DNA from: Megalobrama amblycephala
Taxonomy: Eukaryota; Chordata; Actinopteri; Cypriniformes; Xenocyprididae
Direction: 5' to 3'
Length of the DNA: 64,000 nucleotides
Assembly: GCF_018812025.1 (NCBI RefSeq)
Contig: NC_063044.1
Location: 41,650,243 to 41,714,242 of the forward strand
Under the pieces are notes generated by a model that did no database searches, was not told the DNA's origin, and worked only from the letters and a program-made list of their open reading frames with translations. Positions 34,391-46,147 of the stretch are shown here, piece by piece. Position 1 is the first letter of the stretch, and each line of letters opens with the position of its first letter. The position numbers were made by a program, and so were the translations under genes.

Positions 34391-35602
34391 TAGGGTTGCC
34401 ACCTTCAATACAGAAAAATAAGGGACGCCAGCCGCAGTGGGGGCCACACCCCTCGGGGCCACGATGACCACAGTCCCGATGGCGTGCCAGTGGTGGTATA
34501 TCATAACTTAAAACATATTTTCATAAAAATATTAAGATTGATACCAATGGACATTATAATAAGATATCTGCTATTGAAATCAGTGTGAACAGATGCACTC
34601 AATCTCTCACTATCACAACTCAAGTGGTCATATTGAATACACAGCTATGACAATAATAAACATAGGCCAACAAAGTGTGACTGAGACCACAAAAAATAAG
34701 CTTTTGGAGGAACTTGTGAGATGTGAACCATATTTTATTAACTTATTAAATTAACAGATCCATAACTTAGTAATTATAAATTAAACAAATTGTAAATTGT
34801 CATTTGTTGTGAACAAAGATTTTGGCTAAAATATTTGTCATTGTTTTCAGTAACACCATCCAAACAGTGAAACCACACCTAAATAACTGGAAATGACATA
34901 ATATCTACAAACATTTCTTATTTAAGTAAAACACTTAACAACATTTTTATTATTGGTAAGTAAATATATTTATGTATTTATTTCTTCCATTTTTATATAG
35001 TCTATTGTTATTGAATGATGCAATTATTTAAATTGGTTAAGCATAACAAATAGTTGTTTATTTTATTCACATAGGTACTATATTTTGATTAAATATGTAT
35101 TAAATATATATCTCTTATCTCTTATTAAAGTACTGCTTATGTATCTGACTGTACAACTTAACCTTAATAAACCAATCCTACCATAACATGATTAATGTAC
35201 ATTATTAACATTATTTCTTAATAGGCAGCATATGAAATCTAACGTTATCAATCAAAAACTTGAGGTGATAAAAAAAACAAAAACATTACACTATCTGCCT
35301 CAGGAGAGAACCGGCGAGGCGGCGTCCCGCCCTCCTCTGACTCTGATTGGCCGTGATTCACGGCCCGTGAACCTGAAACAAACCAATCAAACCATGATGG
35401 CAGCGAGTATTACCCAATCAGGGGCAGAATAGGACGTGTCTTCACACAATGCGGGTGGGGTGATTTGCATGGGATGCTGCATAATATGGACCTATGTAAA
35501 ATACGGGACAAATCGTGTCCAGTATTGATTTGATACGGGACGCGTCATTTTGGCTGTGAATACGGGACGATTCCGTATTTCACGGGACGGGTGGCAACCC
35601 TA
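34391..35602. mobile_element. hAT-like non-autonomous element with intact 8-bp target duplication
   Basis: The 1,212-bp element has ends TAGGGTTGCCACC (34391) and GGTGGCAACCCTA (35602). It is flanked by identical AGCTCACA copies (34383-34390 and 35603-35610). An 8-bp duplication plus these ends fit the hAT superfamily. Both terminal regions are GC-rich with repeated 'ACGGGAC' words. The right part has several ATTGG/CCAAT words. There is no transposase frame. The exact duplication suggests a fairly recent insertion. Confidence 0.93.
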
Positions 35603-35610
35603 AGCTCACA

Positions 35611-36052
35611 TATAGAGGAACATCACCAAAAAAATTATTATTTCTTTCATTAGATATTGCATGTCAAATTAAAAAGAATATGTAAAATTTCCCTTGAACA
35701 CATTTTTTTTTTTTTTTTTTGCCTTTTATTAGCAGTTTCTCTGCATGAGAATATCCAAATTTATTTATTTATTTATTTAATTATTTTAATTTAATTTAAT
35801 TTAATTTTATTTAATTTTATTTTATTTAATTTTATTTTATTTAAAAAATTAAAACGTTTTCTTTCAAACAATACCAACATTTTGACTCTCCTTGCTATAG
35901 TTTTTTTTTATTATTTATTTATTTTTTTTTTTTTTTAAGTCTTTACTTTTTTTGTATGTCTTTTGTATGTGTACAACTCTGAAAATGCCTTCAATGCCTT
36001 CAGGGCTTAAGTTATAATTATAGCTATATAAGCTTAATTATACACTTCTGCT
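35611..36052. other. AT-rich low-complexity stretch
   Basis: Poly-T (35702-35720), (TTTA)n and (TTTAATT)n runs at 35758-35850 and further T-rich blocks. No gene. Confidence 0.7.
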
Positions 36053-36056
36053 TTAA

Positions 36057-36315
36057 AGGGTTAGTTCACCCAAAGCTGAAAATTCTGTCATCATTTACTC
36101 ACCCTCATGTCATTTCCTTCTGTGGAAAACAAAAGAACATATAATGAAAAATGTCTCTTGTTGTTAATGTTGTTTTGGACCCAGCAGACATTCACTGAAT
36201 AGATGAAAACAGGTGATTCTTCAAAACATCTAATCTTGTGTGCCACAGAAGAAAAGAAAGTCATACACATTTGGAATGACATGAGGGTGAATAAATGCTG
36301 TCAGAATCTTCATCT
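36057..36315. mobile_element. Short TTAA-type MITE, 'GTTAGTTCACCC' family
   Basis: It begins after TTAA (36053-36056) with AGGGTTAGTTCACCC. Facing blocks are 'ATTTACTCACCCTCATGTCA' and TGACATGAGGGTGAATAAAT. The right terminus has decayed. Confidence 0.75.
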
Positions 36316-38623
36316 AAAACATATACTTATACATATTTACATATGTTTGCATAGACACTAAAATGTACAATACTAAAGTATTGATACCATCTAAAACGTA
36401 ACACATATGAACATATGTACAAATGTTCACAAATCCTTATTTAATCGATGAGTTTTTAATATACAGTAGTTTTTTGTTGTTGTTGCTACATTTGCAATAC
36501 ATTTTTGTAACTGCAGTTAGGGTTAGGATTATTATGTTTTTTTTCTCTCTCTCTTTTTTTTTTTTTTTTTAAGAAATGATTAGGGTTATGTTTAGAGATA
36601 GGTATGAGATTATGTTTTTGTACCTGTAAATATTACATACAAATACCTATCTAAACAATGAGACCAGGCTGAACATCAAGTGCGCCGAAATCACAAACAT
36701 TTAACAGACAACCGCAAAAGGCAGTGCAGCCGAACTTCAGCACGCAATCTCACTACAAGTGCTCAAACACATCTAGATTTTTGGTATGATATGAAGAGGG
36801 CCAAAACACACAGGGAATTGTTTTTCTTTTCTTATGGGGTGAAAAGCAAGGCTTTCTGAGAACAATGCCAAGAGACTTGACAGGATGAAACACCTACGAC
36901 AGTTCCCCAGACAGTCGAGCCTCTGTTTCCTTTGCGCTCTCACCCGCCTGACTGATGTTGTGCTAAGAGAGCTGTAGAACAGTCAGTTTATAAGTTGCAT
37001 GGAGAGAGGTGCGAGTAATTAAGACAACAACACATTCTCCTCACTGCAAGTAAAGCCCTTTCCGCTTCCCAGAGAACTGTTCACTTCAATGAAACCGTTT
37101 AGGAGAGAACTGACAGCTGGTCTTGATCAAAAAACCTTTTCTGTTCTCTCCTCCTGCGATCCCCAGAAGGCCATTCTATGTCCAACAGCGAGGCAGCACA
37201 GTGCATCGCTACCCATCCTGCCAGCCTGCTGCACGTAGATCTAAAGCTATGTTTATGAGCCTCTCGGACATGCTGAGCGTGATGAAATGAACCAGAGGAG
37301 AAGCTTTATGGATCTTTGGAATATCACCATAAAGCAGATAATTGCTCCATGAAACCAGCCTGTATATCACCCTGTAAATTAGCTTGTTTTCCCTCGCAAC
37401 ATCATTTTAATGAGAAATTGCAGAGGAAGGAGCCACACCTCCGAGCGTCAGGCTCTATTTATGAATTCGGTCCTGAGGGGAGAGCAGAAGCGAATTTTGT
37501 TTTCCCATTTTATCACTCACAAGGCATGGATGGCTCGAGAAACCTGCCATTCACTAGAATATGTATGCAGCTACTTTCAGAACTTGTGTTGTTTACGTTC
37601 CTTTTGATGGGGTGAGAAGAGCGCTTCGGGCTACGCGCATACAATTTCCTCTCAATAGACCTAAATATCTTGTGATTGGTGAGGCAATTACAAAAACAAG
37701 TAGATGCAACATTTGACTCCCTGCTATAGAGCACTGGTGACTACACAAGCACACTGATCTGTCATTTAATATTTTACCAAGATGCAATTGAAAAACATTA
37801 TTGCCATTTGAAAAAAAAAAGCAAGGTAGAAGTCACACCTGGGTACAACAGAGGCAAAGGCTATAATTTCTATCCAGAAAATCTAGCTGATATGGTTCAG
37901 TTAAGCAGAACTGATTAATATGACAGATTGGATGTGATAGATTTTATTGCCAAAAAGAAACAGCGATGAGCACTCATCCAGGTACTGAGAGAGATTGCAC
38001 TGCTGCCCATGAATGATAACACCACAGCTTTCCTACTCTGCATGAGTGACAGGAGTTACAGGCATCCATTAGTGATAGGATAACCGTGTAGACCCACACA
38101 TTAAAATCAGACTTTTCCATATGGCTCCCATTCCATGATAACAGACCGACATCAGAGAATAAATGCACCATGAATCAACCGTGCCATTTCTTCCACTTGT
38201 CCATACAAGTAATACATCATGATCCAATGTGTAGGAGACATATTTAACAATTAGAGCTGCCAATTGATTGAAGATTTCAATCAAATTAATTGCATGATAT
38301 GCCAATTAATTCATTGAATTGACGACAATGTATCTCATATATCAGCATTTGCTGAGAAAAGGTTCCCAAATTCACTTCATTTTGCAACTGAGTCTGTCAG
38401 AGGTAGACTCTCACATAGAATGTTTTCTTGGTTTTATTACGTTTTCAAATGTATTTATATAAACATCTGCCAAGAGTCCAATTTTTCTTGCCATTTTTTA
38501 TTATTATTATTTAAATTTACGCACAGGTTAGGGGCTTGATGGTTTTACTACAGTACGACCTCTCAGTCACATTTCTTGGGAATATCCCGGACGAGCCCCC
38601 AACTTTTATTGCACTACTGTTTT
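36316..38623. other. Intronic stretch with a repeat-poor block
   Basis: 36670-37620 is complex, balanced in base composition and free of recognised transposons. Its open frames do not resemble known proteins. Deeply conserved intronic enhancers would look like this, but conservation cannot be judged here. Confidence 0.35.
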
Positions 38624-39060
38624 GGCATCAGTAAGATTCTTTTATTCAACAAGGATGCATTTTATTGATCAAAAGTGACAAAAACTTGTATAATGTTACA
38701 AAAGATTTCAAATAAATGCTGTTCTTTTAAACTTTCTATTCATCAAAGAATCCTGAAAAATAAGTATTACAGTTCCCACAAAAATATTAAGCAGCACAAC
38801 TGTTTTCAACATTGATAATAATAATAAATGTTTCTTGAGCATCAGATCAGCATATCAGAATGATTTCTGAAGGATCATGTGACACTGACGACTGGAGTAA
38901 TGATGCTGAAAATTCAGCTTTGACATCACAGGAATAAATTACATTTTAAAATATATTCAAATATTATACAAAACAGCTATTTTACATGTTAACAATATTT
39001 CATAATATTATTGTTTTCACTGTATTTTTCATCAAATAAATTATTTTGATAATTTATTGC
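38624..39060. mobile_element. Partial copy of the TCAAAAGTTTGGGG repeat (empty site)
   Basis: Aligned text: TCAGTAAGATTCTTTTATTC, 'AAAATATTAAGCAGCACAAC', TTTCTTGAGCATCAGATCAG, and GGATCATGTGACACTGACGA. It is uninterrupted at TTAA 38787-38790, where the 21240-22446 copy carries a MITE. Both outer ends are lost. Confidence 0.85.
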
Positions 39061-39113
39061 ATTTTTTGTTAATAATTAACATTAAATGCATGCTTTAAAA
39101 TGACAAAAAACAC

Positions 39114-39115
39114 GA

Positions 39116-39178
<63 letters not shown>
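39114..39178. repeat. (GAAA)n microsatellite
   Basis: Sixteen pure GAAA units directly before a tRNA-derived SINE head. All purines lie on one strand. Confidence 0.97.
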
Positions 39179-39330
39179 CCTGTGGCGTAGCAGTAATCCA
39201 CACTGGAGCTCTCACTGGGGCACAGGTTCAAGTTTGACCTGTTTTCCTTTCCCCTTTCTCTCTTCCCAATAATGTCCTTCTTTCTGTCTATACTGTATTA
39301 TTTAATAAAAGGCAAAAAGCCCATAAATAA
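39179..39330 (+). mobile_element. tRNA-derived SINE
   Basis: The head carries an A-box-like TGGCGTAGCAGTAAT (39183) and a B-box-like GGTTCAAGTTTGACC (39225-39239), spaced as in tRNA-type pol III promoters. A pyrimidine-rich body follows (CCTTTCCCCTTTCTCTC). The 3' end is AATAAAAGGCAAAAAGCCC, which I recognise from a widespread teleost SINE. It has mutations in the B box and is probably inactive. Confidence 0.75.
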
Positions 39331-40554
39331 AAAAGGAGGACACAGTCTGCCTCTACGAACAAAATAAGACCTAAGTAGACTGTCTTATGCCGTTGTTTGT
39401 CTGATGTGCTGAAGTCCTCTGAAGCACAACAGTACTTTTAGAGTGCTGTTAGTCTGCAGGCACTCCATTGAGTCTGATATTTGCTTGAGTCAGCATCACA
39501 GGACCCCATTTGTCCAGTGCACTTACTTATAATAGCTTTGTGCAAAGCAGCATTTGGGAGCAGCTATGGCTCCACTCATTCCACGAATGACACTTCACTG
39601 CTCTAACATCACATACTACGGAACATTTCTCTCTTGATACAGTCAAAACATGATGTATTTTCTCAATTTCCCTGCTCGGACTCACTAGACTGGGAGAAAA
39701 TCTTTGAGAAAATCTAGGATTCATATATTCACTAACAATGAGCATTGGGTGAGCCATTCAGACATCACTAGCAGTCATTATTGGAATAATATCAACGTTT
39801 CCTTCTGCTCTTTGGTGATAGTGTGATTTGCAGCATGAAAGTGAACTCTTGACCATATTTAAATTAAAATATCTTACCACTTCTCTCTCTCTCTCACTCT
39901 CTTTTGAACCAGTTTTGCTAAATCCTTTAAATATATCTAAGATTCAATTTATTTCTCGACCTGTGTGAAAGGCTCAGGCCGGCAGCAGCCTCTTGAACGA
40001 GTAGCTGTTCACAGATTCCAGGTTCTCCGTATCTCTTTGAGATATGGAGAACCTGGAAGGTTTTTATTTATTTATTTTTATTTAAGAACAGACATACTAA
40101 AGCATATCAAAGCATATCAAAGCAATTGATTTGTATCCAGATCTACAGTCTATTTTTTAACACTTGGACTGAATTCTTTTATTTTCTTTTTTTATGTTTA
40201 GAAGACTTTAACTGGAATGTGGTAAAAACCATGTGTACCTCCTGTTTATTGATTACTCTTAGTCAAAAATAATTACCCAGAATGCATCTCACCTCTACAA
40301 AATCCATAAACCAGCAAATGAGTAAAGATTTGTTTCTGAAAGTTTGTTTTTACCCTTTAATGTGTATTGCGCCCTAGATGCTCAACGTGATTTTGCCAAG
40401 ACAACAACATTCCAGTACGAAAACATAGTCCTAACCATATCCCTACTCCCAAACCTAACCCTACCCATAACTTATCCCTAAAATAAGAAGGAAATGATAA
40501 GTGAATGACATTGATGTAGAAACATTAACCCTGGTTGTAAGCCTAAACTTAATT
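39331..40554. other. Intronic stretch, no gene seen
   Basis: No credible frame or transposon end apart from the hairpin at 40016-40058. A 'CCCTAACCC/CTAACCCT'-like tract near 40428-40475 is only a short, imperfect run. Confidence 0.45.
40016..40058. repeat. Tight 20-bp-arm hairpin
   Basis: TTCCAGGTTCTCCGTATCTC is followed, after TTT, by GAGATATGGAGAACCTGGAA. The arms pair over 20 bp with one G-T position (a wobble in RNA from the plus strand). The 3-nt loop is too short for a typical microRNA precursor. It resembles a relic of a small palindromic element. Confidence 0.9.
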
Positions 40555-40653
40555 GTGTTTGTCTGAAAGAAGATAGTACACCTAGATATACACCTAGGAC
40601 GGCTTGAGGGTGAGTAAATTAAGCAATTTTCATTTTTGGGTGAACTATCCCTT
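40555..40653. mobile_element. Right end of a TTAA-type MITE
   Basis: GTTTGTCTGAAAGAAGATAG, 'CACCTAGGACGGCTTGAGGG' and GGGTGAACTATCCCT before TTAA (40654-40657) match the family of 27617-28432. Confidence 0.75.
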
Positions 40654-40657
40654 TAAG

Positions 40658-41837
40658 CTAAAATGTGATCTTATTTCAAGTTGACACATACATTTTAAAT
40701 GTTTTAAATTGAATACCTTATTTAATGGCTAAAGCAATGGTATTTTTGCACATTATACTTTTTTACATTTTAGCTGTTCCTTGAATTGGTTTAATGTTTA
40801 GATTTTGCTGAAAAGCCTAAAATAGTCTCTTTATTCAGCTTCTATTGTGGCAACTTAACCCACATATAGAGTGACATTAGAAATGACAGTGTGCATTTAA
40901 TGAACCGTGATCTTTTCTGCTGCGCAAAAACAGTATATTCAATCTGTTTTTTTTTTTTGTTTTTTTTGCAGCCAAGACTTTAAGATATGTACCTAAACAA
41001 AAATTACTTTCAAAGATGAACTTATTGAGAAATATTCACTTGAATAAAAAGTTTGACAACTCTTGCTCTTGTTCTCGTTTGGCTTGTTTCCATAATCACC
41101 GCTCAAGGGTGAATGCCACTCAGTTTGCACACCTCAGTCCTGAAAGTATTAGTTTTTTTTTCTTTCTTTCTTTTTTTCTTTGTATCACTGACAATGGTAA
41201 AGGCAAAGCTTCAGATTTAGGAAATTAGGCCAACCAAAACTGAGCAAAGCACACTTTTACATAAAGTTAACTGCTAAATTGAGTTATAATTGACTCAAAG
41301 ACAGCCTTCAGTATTCTAAATCACAAGAGTAGAGTGAAGTGTTAATATAATCCTATAACAGCAACCTCTGAGAGCGACACAAAGGAGAACGGAACTAAGA
41401 CAGAAAAAATGTTCTTGGACTTCACTAATCCATCAAAGCACAGTGTACATTTTCAAAGCTCTGATACTCAATGCATTGACCTTTTATATACTTTAAGGGC
41501 GAAAAATATTAGAGCGTTGAGAATGGAACAGAAGCACCAATGCTTACAGCTAATGTGCATGCAGTGTTGTCATTCAACTTTTAAATGTCACCGTCTCTCT
41601 TTATCTTGCGTGTACCGCAACTTCAAGAGGACATCTTCACTGTATAGTTTAACCAAGACAGTCAAATGCACAAATCACAAATGTTTTCCTTTCTATTAAC
41701 TTCTAGAGGTTTATAAAGGTTGTTGGCATTGGCCATTTGCATTTCATTTATAATCACCATTGTGAAAAAGAAGTGCACATTAGAATACTTTTTAAAAAAG
41801 TAGTACTTATGGAATCAGTATACTTTAAAATAATATA
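40658..41837. other. Intronic stretch, no gene seen
   Basis: AT-rich with T-rich tracts near 40950 and 41155. Short open frames only. Confidence 0.5.
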
Positions 41838-42564
41838 TTTGGGTCATTGACGAATAAGGTTTTTAAAAGTGTAAAAAAAATATATAAATGGAGATATAAT
41901 TAATTTTGAGGTTTTATTAAGTGTTAACAATGAGATGATGTGTTTTTTATAATCAATTAAGACTGCTTTTGTCATTTTTTACTAGATGGACAAAATTTGT
42001 CACCAAAAAAGTCATTCGGTTTAACCAAAATTTCGGTTTTACTGAATGACACTTTTGGTTATACCGCATGACGATATTTTCAAACAGTGCTAACAGGCTG
42101 ATATCTAGATAGCTAGTTATCTAGTTAGCTTGCTAGCTAGCTGGCAAAAGGACAATCAAATATTTTATTTTTAGTACAAGTTTTTTGAATATTACAACAT
42201 TGTCCGTGTTTTATAGCGGTTGTACCGAATGACATGATGTTTCGGGACATGCATATGAGCAAGTGAAAACATGAATTTTTCAAATAGTTAAGAGAGAGTT
42301 ATACATTTATATATACATTTATTTCATTTTAAGATATTTTAATCACAAATGAAATGGCTGTATCGGCCTTTGGACGGTTAAACCGAATGACCTTTTGGCA
42401 CTTCAAAATCTTCAAAATACATTTATATGTAGCAAAACATAAATAAAACCTTTTGGATTCAATAAAAGTGATCTAATTGTACTACCTTACATGCTTTGGA
42501 TGTCATACCTTTGTTTTTTTATTATTATTAAGGCCAAAAAAATGACCCGTCACGTCACTGACCC
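41838..42564. mobile_element. CATTCGGT-motif element, copy 2 (inverted relative to copy 1)
   Basis: Ends GGGTCATTGAC (41841) and GTCACTGACCC (about 42563). It shares in reverse the blocks seen in 30791-31678: 'GACATCCAAAG(C/T)ATGTAAGG', 'AAGATTTTGAAGTG', and the CATTCGGTTTAACC motifs (about 42012, 42036, 42217, 42375). It lacks the nested 90-bp palindrome of copy 1. About 10 kb separates the two inverted copies. Confidence 0.75.
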
Positions 42565-42889
42565 CTTTAAGTGTGAAATAAATAAACATTTTCGGACACT
42601 TTAGTGCATGTTAATTGCAATTGAATAAAATCAAATATATTATAGTTTACATTTATATTATATGCAATTAGCTGAACTTCTGAGTGCCTTTTGACCGACT
42701 TAAGTAGGATTTTCATAATTCTATTGTCTTTGAAATATAGTTCTACTGCCGAATATACTGACAAGCATTTATGGTAAACTAAAATATACTTTAATGTAAT
42801 TTCTATTGAGACTCGTATGTCATGTATTTAAATAAAAATTGCACATTTGTAATGATTCAGTTGCATTTTTTTTTTTACACTTACAGTAT
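42565..42889. other. Non-coding spacer
   Basis: AT-rich; nothing recognised. Confidence 0.5.
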
Positions 42890-43172
42890 AGCAACAGTTC
42901 ACCCAAAAATGAAAATTCTGTAATCATTTACTCACCATCAAGTTCTTCCAAACCTGTATGAATTTCTTTATTCTGCTAACACAAAGGAAGATATTTTGAT
43001 GAATATGGGTAAGCAAACAGTTATGGAGCATCATGGACTTACATAGTATGAGGGGGAAAAACACTATGAAAGCCACTACTGTTCAGTAGATGAAAGAAAT
43101 TCATATAGGTTTGGAACAACTTAAGGGTAAATAAATGATGACAGAATTATCATTTTTGGGTGAGCTATCCCT
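42890..43172. mobile_element. Short MITE, 'CAGTTCACCC' family
   Basis: Left CAGTTCACCCAAAAATGAAA and right TCATTTTTGGGTGAGCTATCC face each other; TTAA follows (43173-43176). Facing internal blocks are AACCTGTATGAATTTCTT and 'AAATTCATATAGGTTTGGA'. The left TTAA has decayed. Non-coding. Confidence 0.75.
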
Positions 43173-45092
43173 TTAAATATATTAACTTGATTATATAATA
43201 TCAAATTACACACTACTGTTAAAATGACAATGTGCTTAAATATGTTAATCAACACAAACTAAGTGTACTTCCTTAAAGCTCAACAAATGATTATGAAAAT
43301 ATTGATTTAAAAGTAATAATTTATACACTATGATATTTAAAAATGCTATTTTTAAATGTGTACTTAAGTGTGGTAAAAAATTATATGCTACACTTAATTG
43401 GCCTTTTTTATTTAATAGTTATATTTTCTACAAGTACTGTTTTTCAATATACTTTTAAGATTTGAAGTACAAGTACACATTCAATAATTAAGCACACTTC
43501 TTTTTCTTTTCTTTATTTTGCAAAAGTGAGTAGTGAGTTTTGACCTTTTCTTAAAAAGTACAGCATTTCGACAGCAGAGCAGGTTTAGATGAACTTTTCC
43601 TAATTAAAGATCTCCTTACCATTGAAAGCGTCTTTATTTTAAGACCAAAATTATGCAGGTCACTAAAAGCCAAGCTAGAACAGCATTAGCTTTCATGGAG
43701 ACATGATCACACGGTGCCGTTTATTTGGGAACATCTGGCTTCATGGAAACAGCCCACTAAGAACATTATAATCACGTACTGAAGGACTAAGCTGCTCCAT
43801 TAAAAGCTAAGCTGAAATATTACTGGGACATTTGGTAATTCAAATTGTGCTTTTACTGCCACAAATAACGCTGTGAAAAAAACTGCTTAAAAACATTTTT
43901 TCCAAAAGCAGGTTTTCTGTTACCTAGATGATTATATGTTTGAGATGCTGCTTCTCTTCAAGAGTTGTAGGTGCAATTGTGGGAGATTTCTGGGTAATTA
44001 AAGCTGTAGCAGTTGTCTAGCAGGCTCTTACGTAAGTGTAAAAGCAATGCAATGGAAATTCAAGCAACACATTTGTCATGTGGTCTGCCGCAGCATATGG
44101 AGACAAACGTCTGTTTACTTCCTGTCGCCAAATGTCCATCATTTATCTCTACCTACATAAGCAATATATAGAGCACACTGGCATGTAGAGCTTTGGATGA
44201 GGCAGCATTTCCATGTGACATTACTGTAAACACTAAACAAAGATCCTGCCAAAAGTCCCTAATGACAAAACACGTCAACGGATTCGACCAATGAAAAATC
44301 AGCAACACGGCACAAGTCCATTACAATGCTTTCCAGCCATCGTTATTGACCGGACAGCATCATTCTCCATTTTAACTCTTGTTCCATACCGGAACTACTC
44401 TGAGCTAGACTAATACGTCTTTAGCCCTCTCTTTAGTTTTGATTTTCATGTATATTTGATGACACTGTGGATCAAAGCATGAGATGTACAGTTCAATTTC
44501 ACAATGTCAGATGCAACCCTGTTATGTGAAATGTTGCACCACTGTTGCTCGATGGTTTCAAGCCGTGTACTCTCCTGTCAAATTCCTGCATAATATCTCC
44601 CAGCAGCATGCTGCGTCGGCTCAATAAACGAGAAAAATCATTCTTTATCTTCAGAGGGAGCGACACAGAACATGCCGACTGTGAAATGACTGTCCCAAGT
44701 CATTGAGCACTTCGCAGGCTTGCGATTCGAGAGATGGGTCTCGATATATGTGTAATCCTAGAATGGATCTCGGCACAGCACTCAGAAAACCTCGGGGCAA
44801 CGAAAAGCTTGTTTAAGCACTTCCATTAAACCACTGTACATATCTGTAATCTCTTCATCAGAGGTGGAGAATCGCACATAGTGAACGCAGGATAATGTTT
44901 TACAGATATACAGATTAACTTGTGTAATCTGCATGGCCAAAAGGAAGATCTTAAACGGGACGTGTCAACGTTTATGGATTACTTAAATACTGAGTATTAA
45001 ATCCTTGCCTCTAGGATTTCTGTCGTCTCGATAATCTGACAGATTGCTCTCTTCTTAGAGTAGCTGTTCCACACAGCATTTCAAAGTTTCTG
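43173..45092. other. Intronic stretch with a long repeat-poor block
   Basis: From about 43600 to 45060 the sequence is complex, almost free of recognised transposons and more balanced in composition than the surroundings. It has no coding frame. This is the longest such block in the window and the best place to search for conserved regulatory elements of hs3st4. Confidence 0.35.
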
Positions 45093-45175
<83 letters not shown>

Positions 45176-45198
45176 GTCAGTCAGTCAGTCAGTCAATT

Positions 45199-45233
<35 letters not shown>
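45093..45233. repeat. (TCAA)n microsatellite with a (TCAG)n core
   Basis: About 35 tetranucleotide units. A block of TCAG (about 45173-45194) sits between two TCAA blocks, which suggests one point change spread by slippage. Confidence 0.97.
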
Positions 45234-45955
45234 GATGCACTTATGAAATATTACCATGAACTGAAGGATTAAGGCAGCAATGGAGCTCTTGAAACTAACC
45301 TATTTCTACCAAAGAAGAGAAAGGGAGTGAACATCAGTAAATATGCTCAAAGCTCCAGAGCAAAGCACAGCATAGCATTTCACAATTAATATTAAATGCA
45401 TCAATCAACACCAGCCAAATCATAATTTTCAGCATTTAGCGGCCCTTTGAAGTCACTGTGAATCATTGATTAGAGAATGTGAGCAGCCCATGTGGATTGC
45501 GGGACAGTCGGTGGGCTTAGGGGGTGGGGGAGTGGGGGTTGAATGAGGCAAAGCTCCGGTAGCACTGAATATTTTCTAGCAGAAACAAGATCCTGCAGGC
45601 GCAGATCTCCAGGCGCTGATGGAAGATCCTGTCCTTCGATCCCCAGCTGCACATCCAACCTTGAAAAAGCTTAATTTAGGCAGCAAGCGGAGGGGGATGA
45701 AAAATTACGCTTTCAAGCAACTTCGTCATTATCACATCGCCCATGTAATCAGGGACCAATACTCTAGGAGTGAAAAAGAGAGAAAGATTCAACAAAACCA
45801 CTAACATTGTTTAGCCCTTAACCCAAAATGGAAACTGAAATAATGTTACAATATCTGGAATCTTTCTGAAAATGTCCATTTTTGTCCACTTTTTTCAATT
45901 TTCATAAAAGGCTTTGTGTATACACACACACACATATATTGCTGTCGGGCAAAAA
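45234..45955. other. Intronic stretch, no gene seen
   Basis: 45440-45780 has a G-rich run (GGGGGTGGGGGAGTGGGGG at about 45519) and moderate GC. Candidate G-quadruplex; no coding evidence. Confidence 0.4.
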
Positions 45956-46147
45956 AACTTGTTTCTTTATTTTGTCTGTCTCACGTCTGTCGGATCATTT
46001 ATTGTACCATGTTGTAAATACCAATTTTTGAGTACTTGCAAAAACATGCTTTTTCCCAGGAAAACAGCACTCAAAAATGGGTATTTACAACATGGTACAA
46101 TAAAAGATCCGACAGACGTAAGACAGACATAATAAAGATACAAGGTT
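45956..46147. mobile_element. Snap-back MITE
   Basis: Arms of about 70 bp pair across a loop of about 40 nt: 'CTTTATTTTGTCTGTCTCACG...GTACCATGTTGTAAATACC' faces its reverse complement ending at about 46136-46147. Because of the inversion both strands encode nearly the same peptide (…CLTSVGSFIVPCCKY…). That is a property of palindromes and not evidence for a protein. Confidence 0.85.

Noticed and set aside
35232..35432. 66-codon frame in the hAT-like element as a transposase piece
   Set aside because: No hAT dimerisation or BED-finger motif; it overlaps the GC-rich terminal region, which is probably regulatory DNA.
39179..39330. A functional tRNA gene
   Set aside because: Box-like motifs are present, but no cloverleaf closes and the downstream body and tail are those of a SINE.
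40428..40475. Interstitial telomere-like CCCTAA words
   Set aside because: Only a few irregular CCTAACCC-like words, not a (TTAGGG)n tract.
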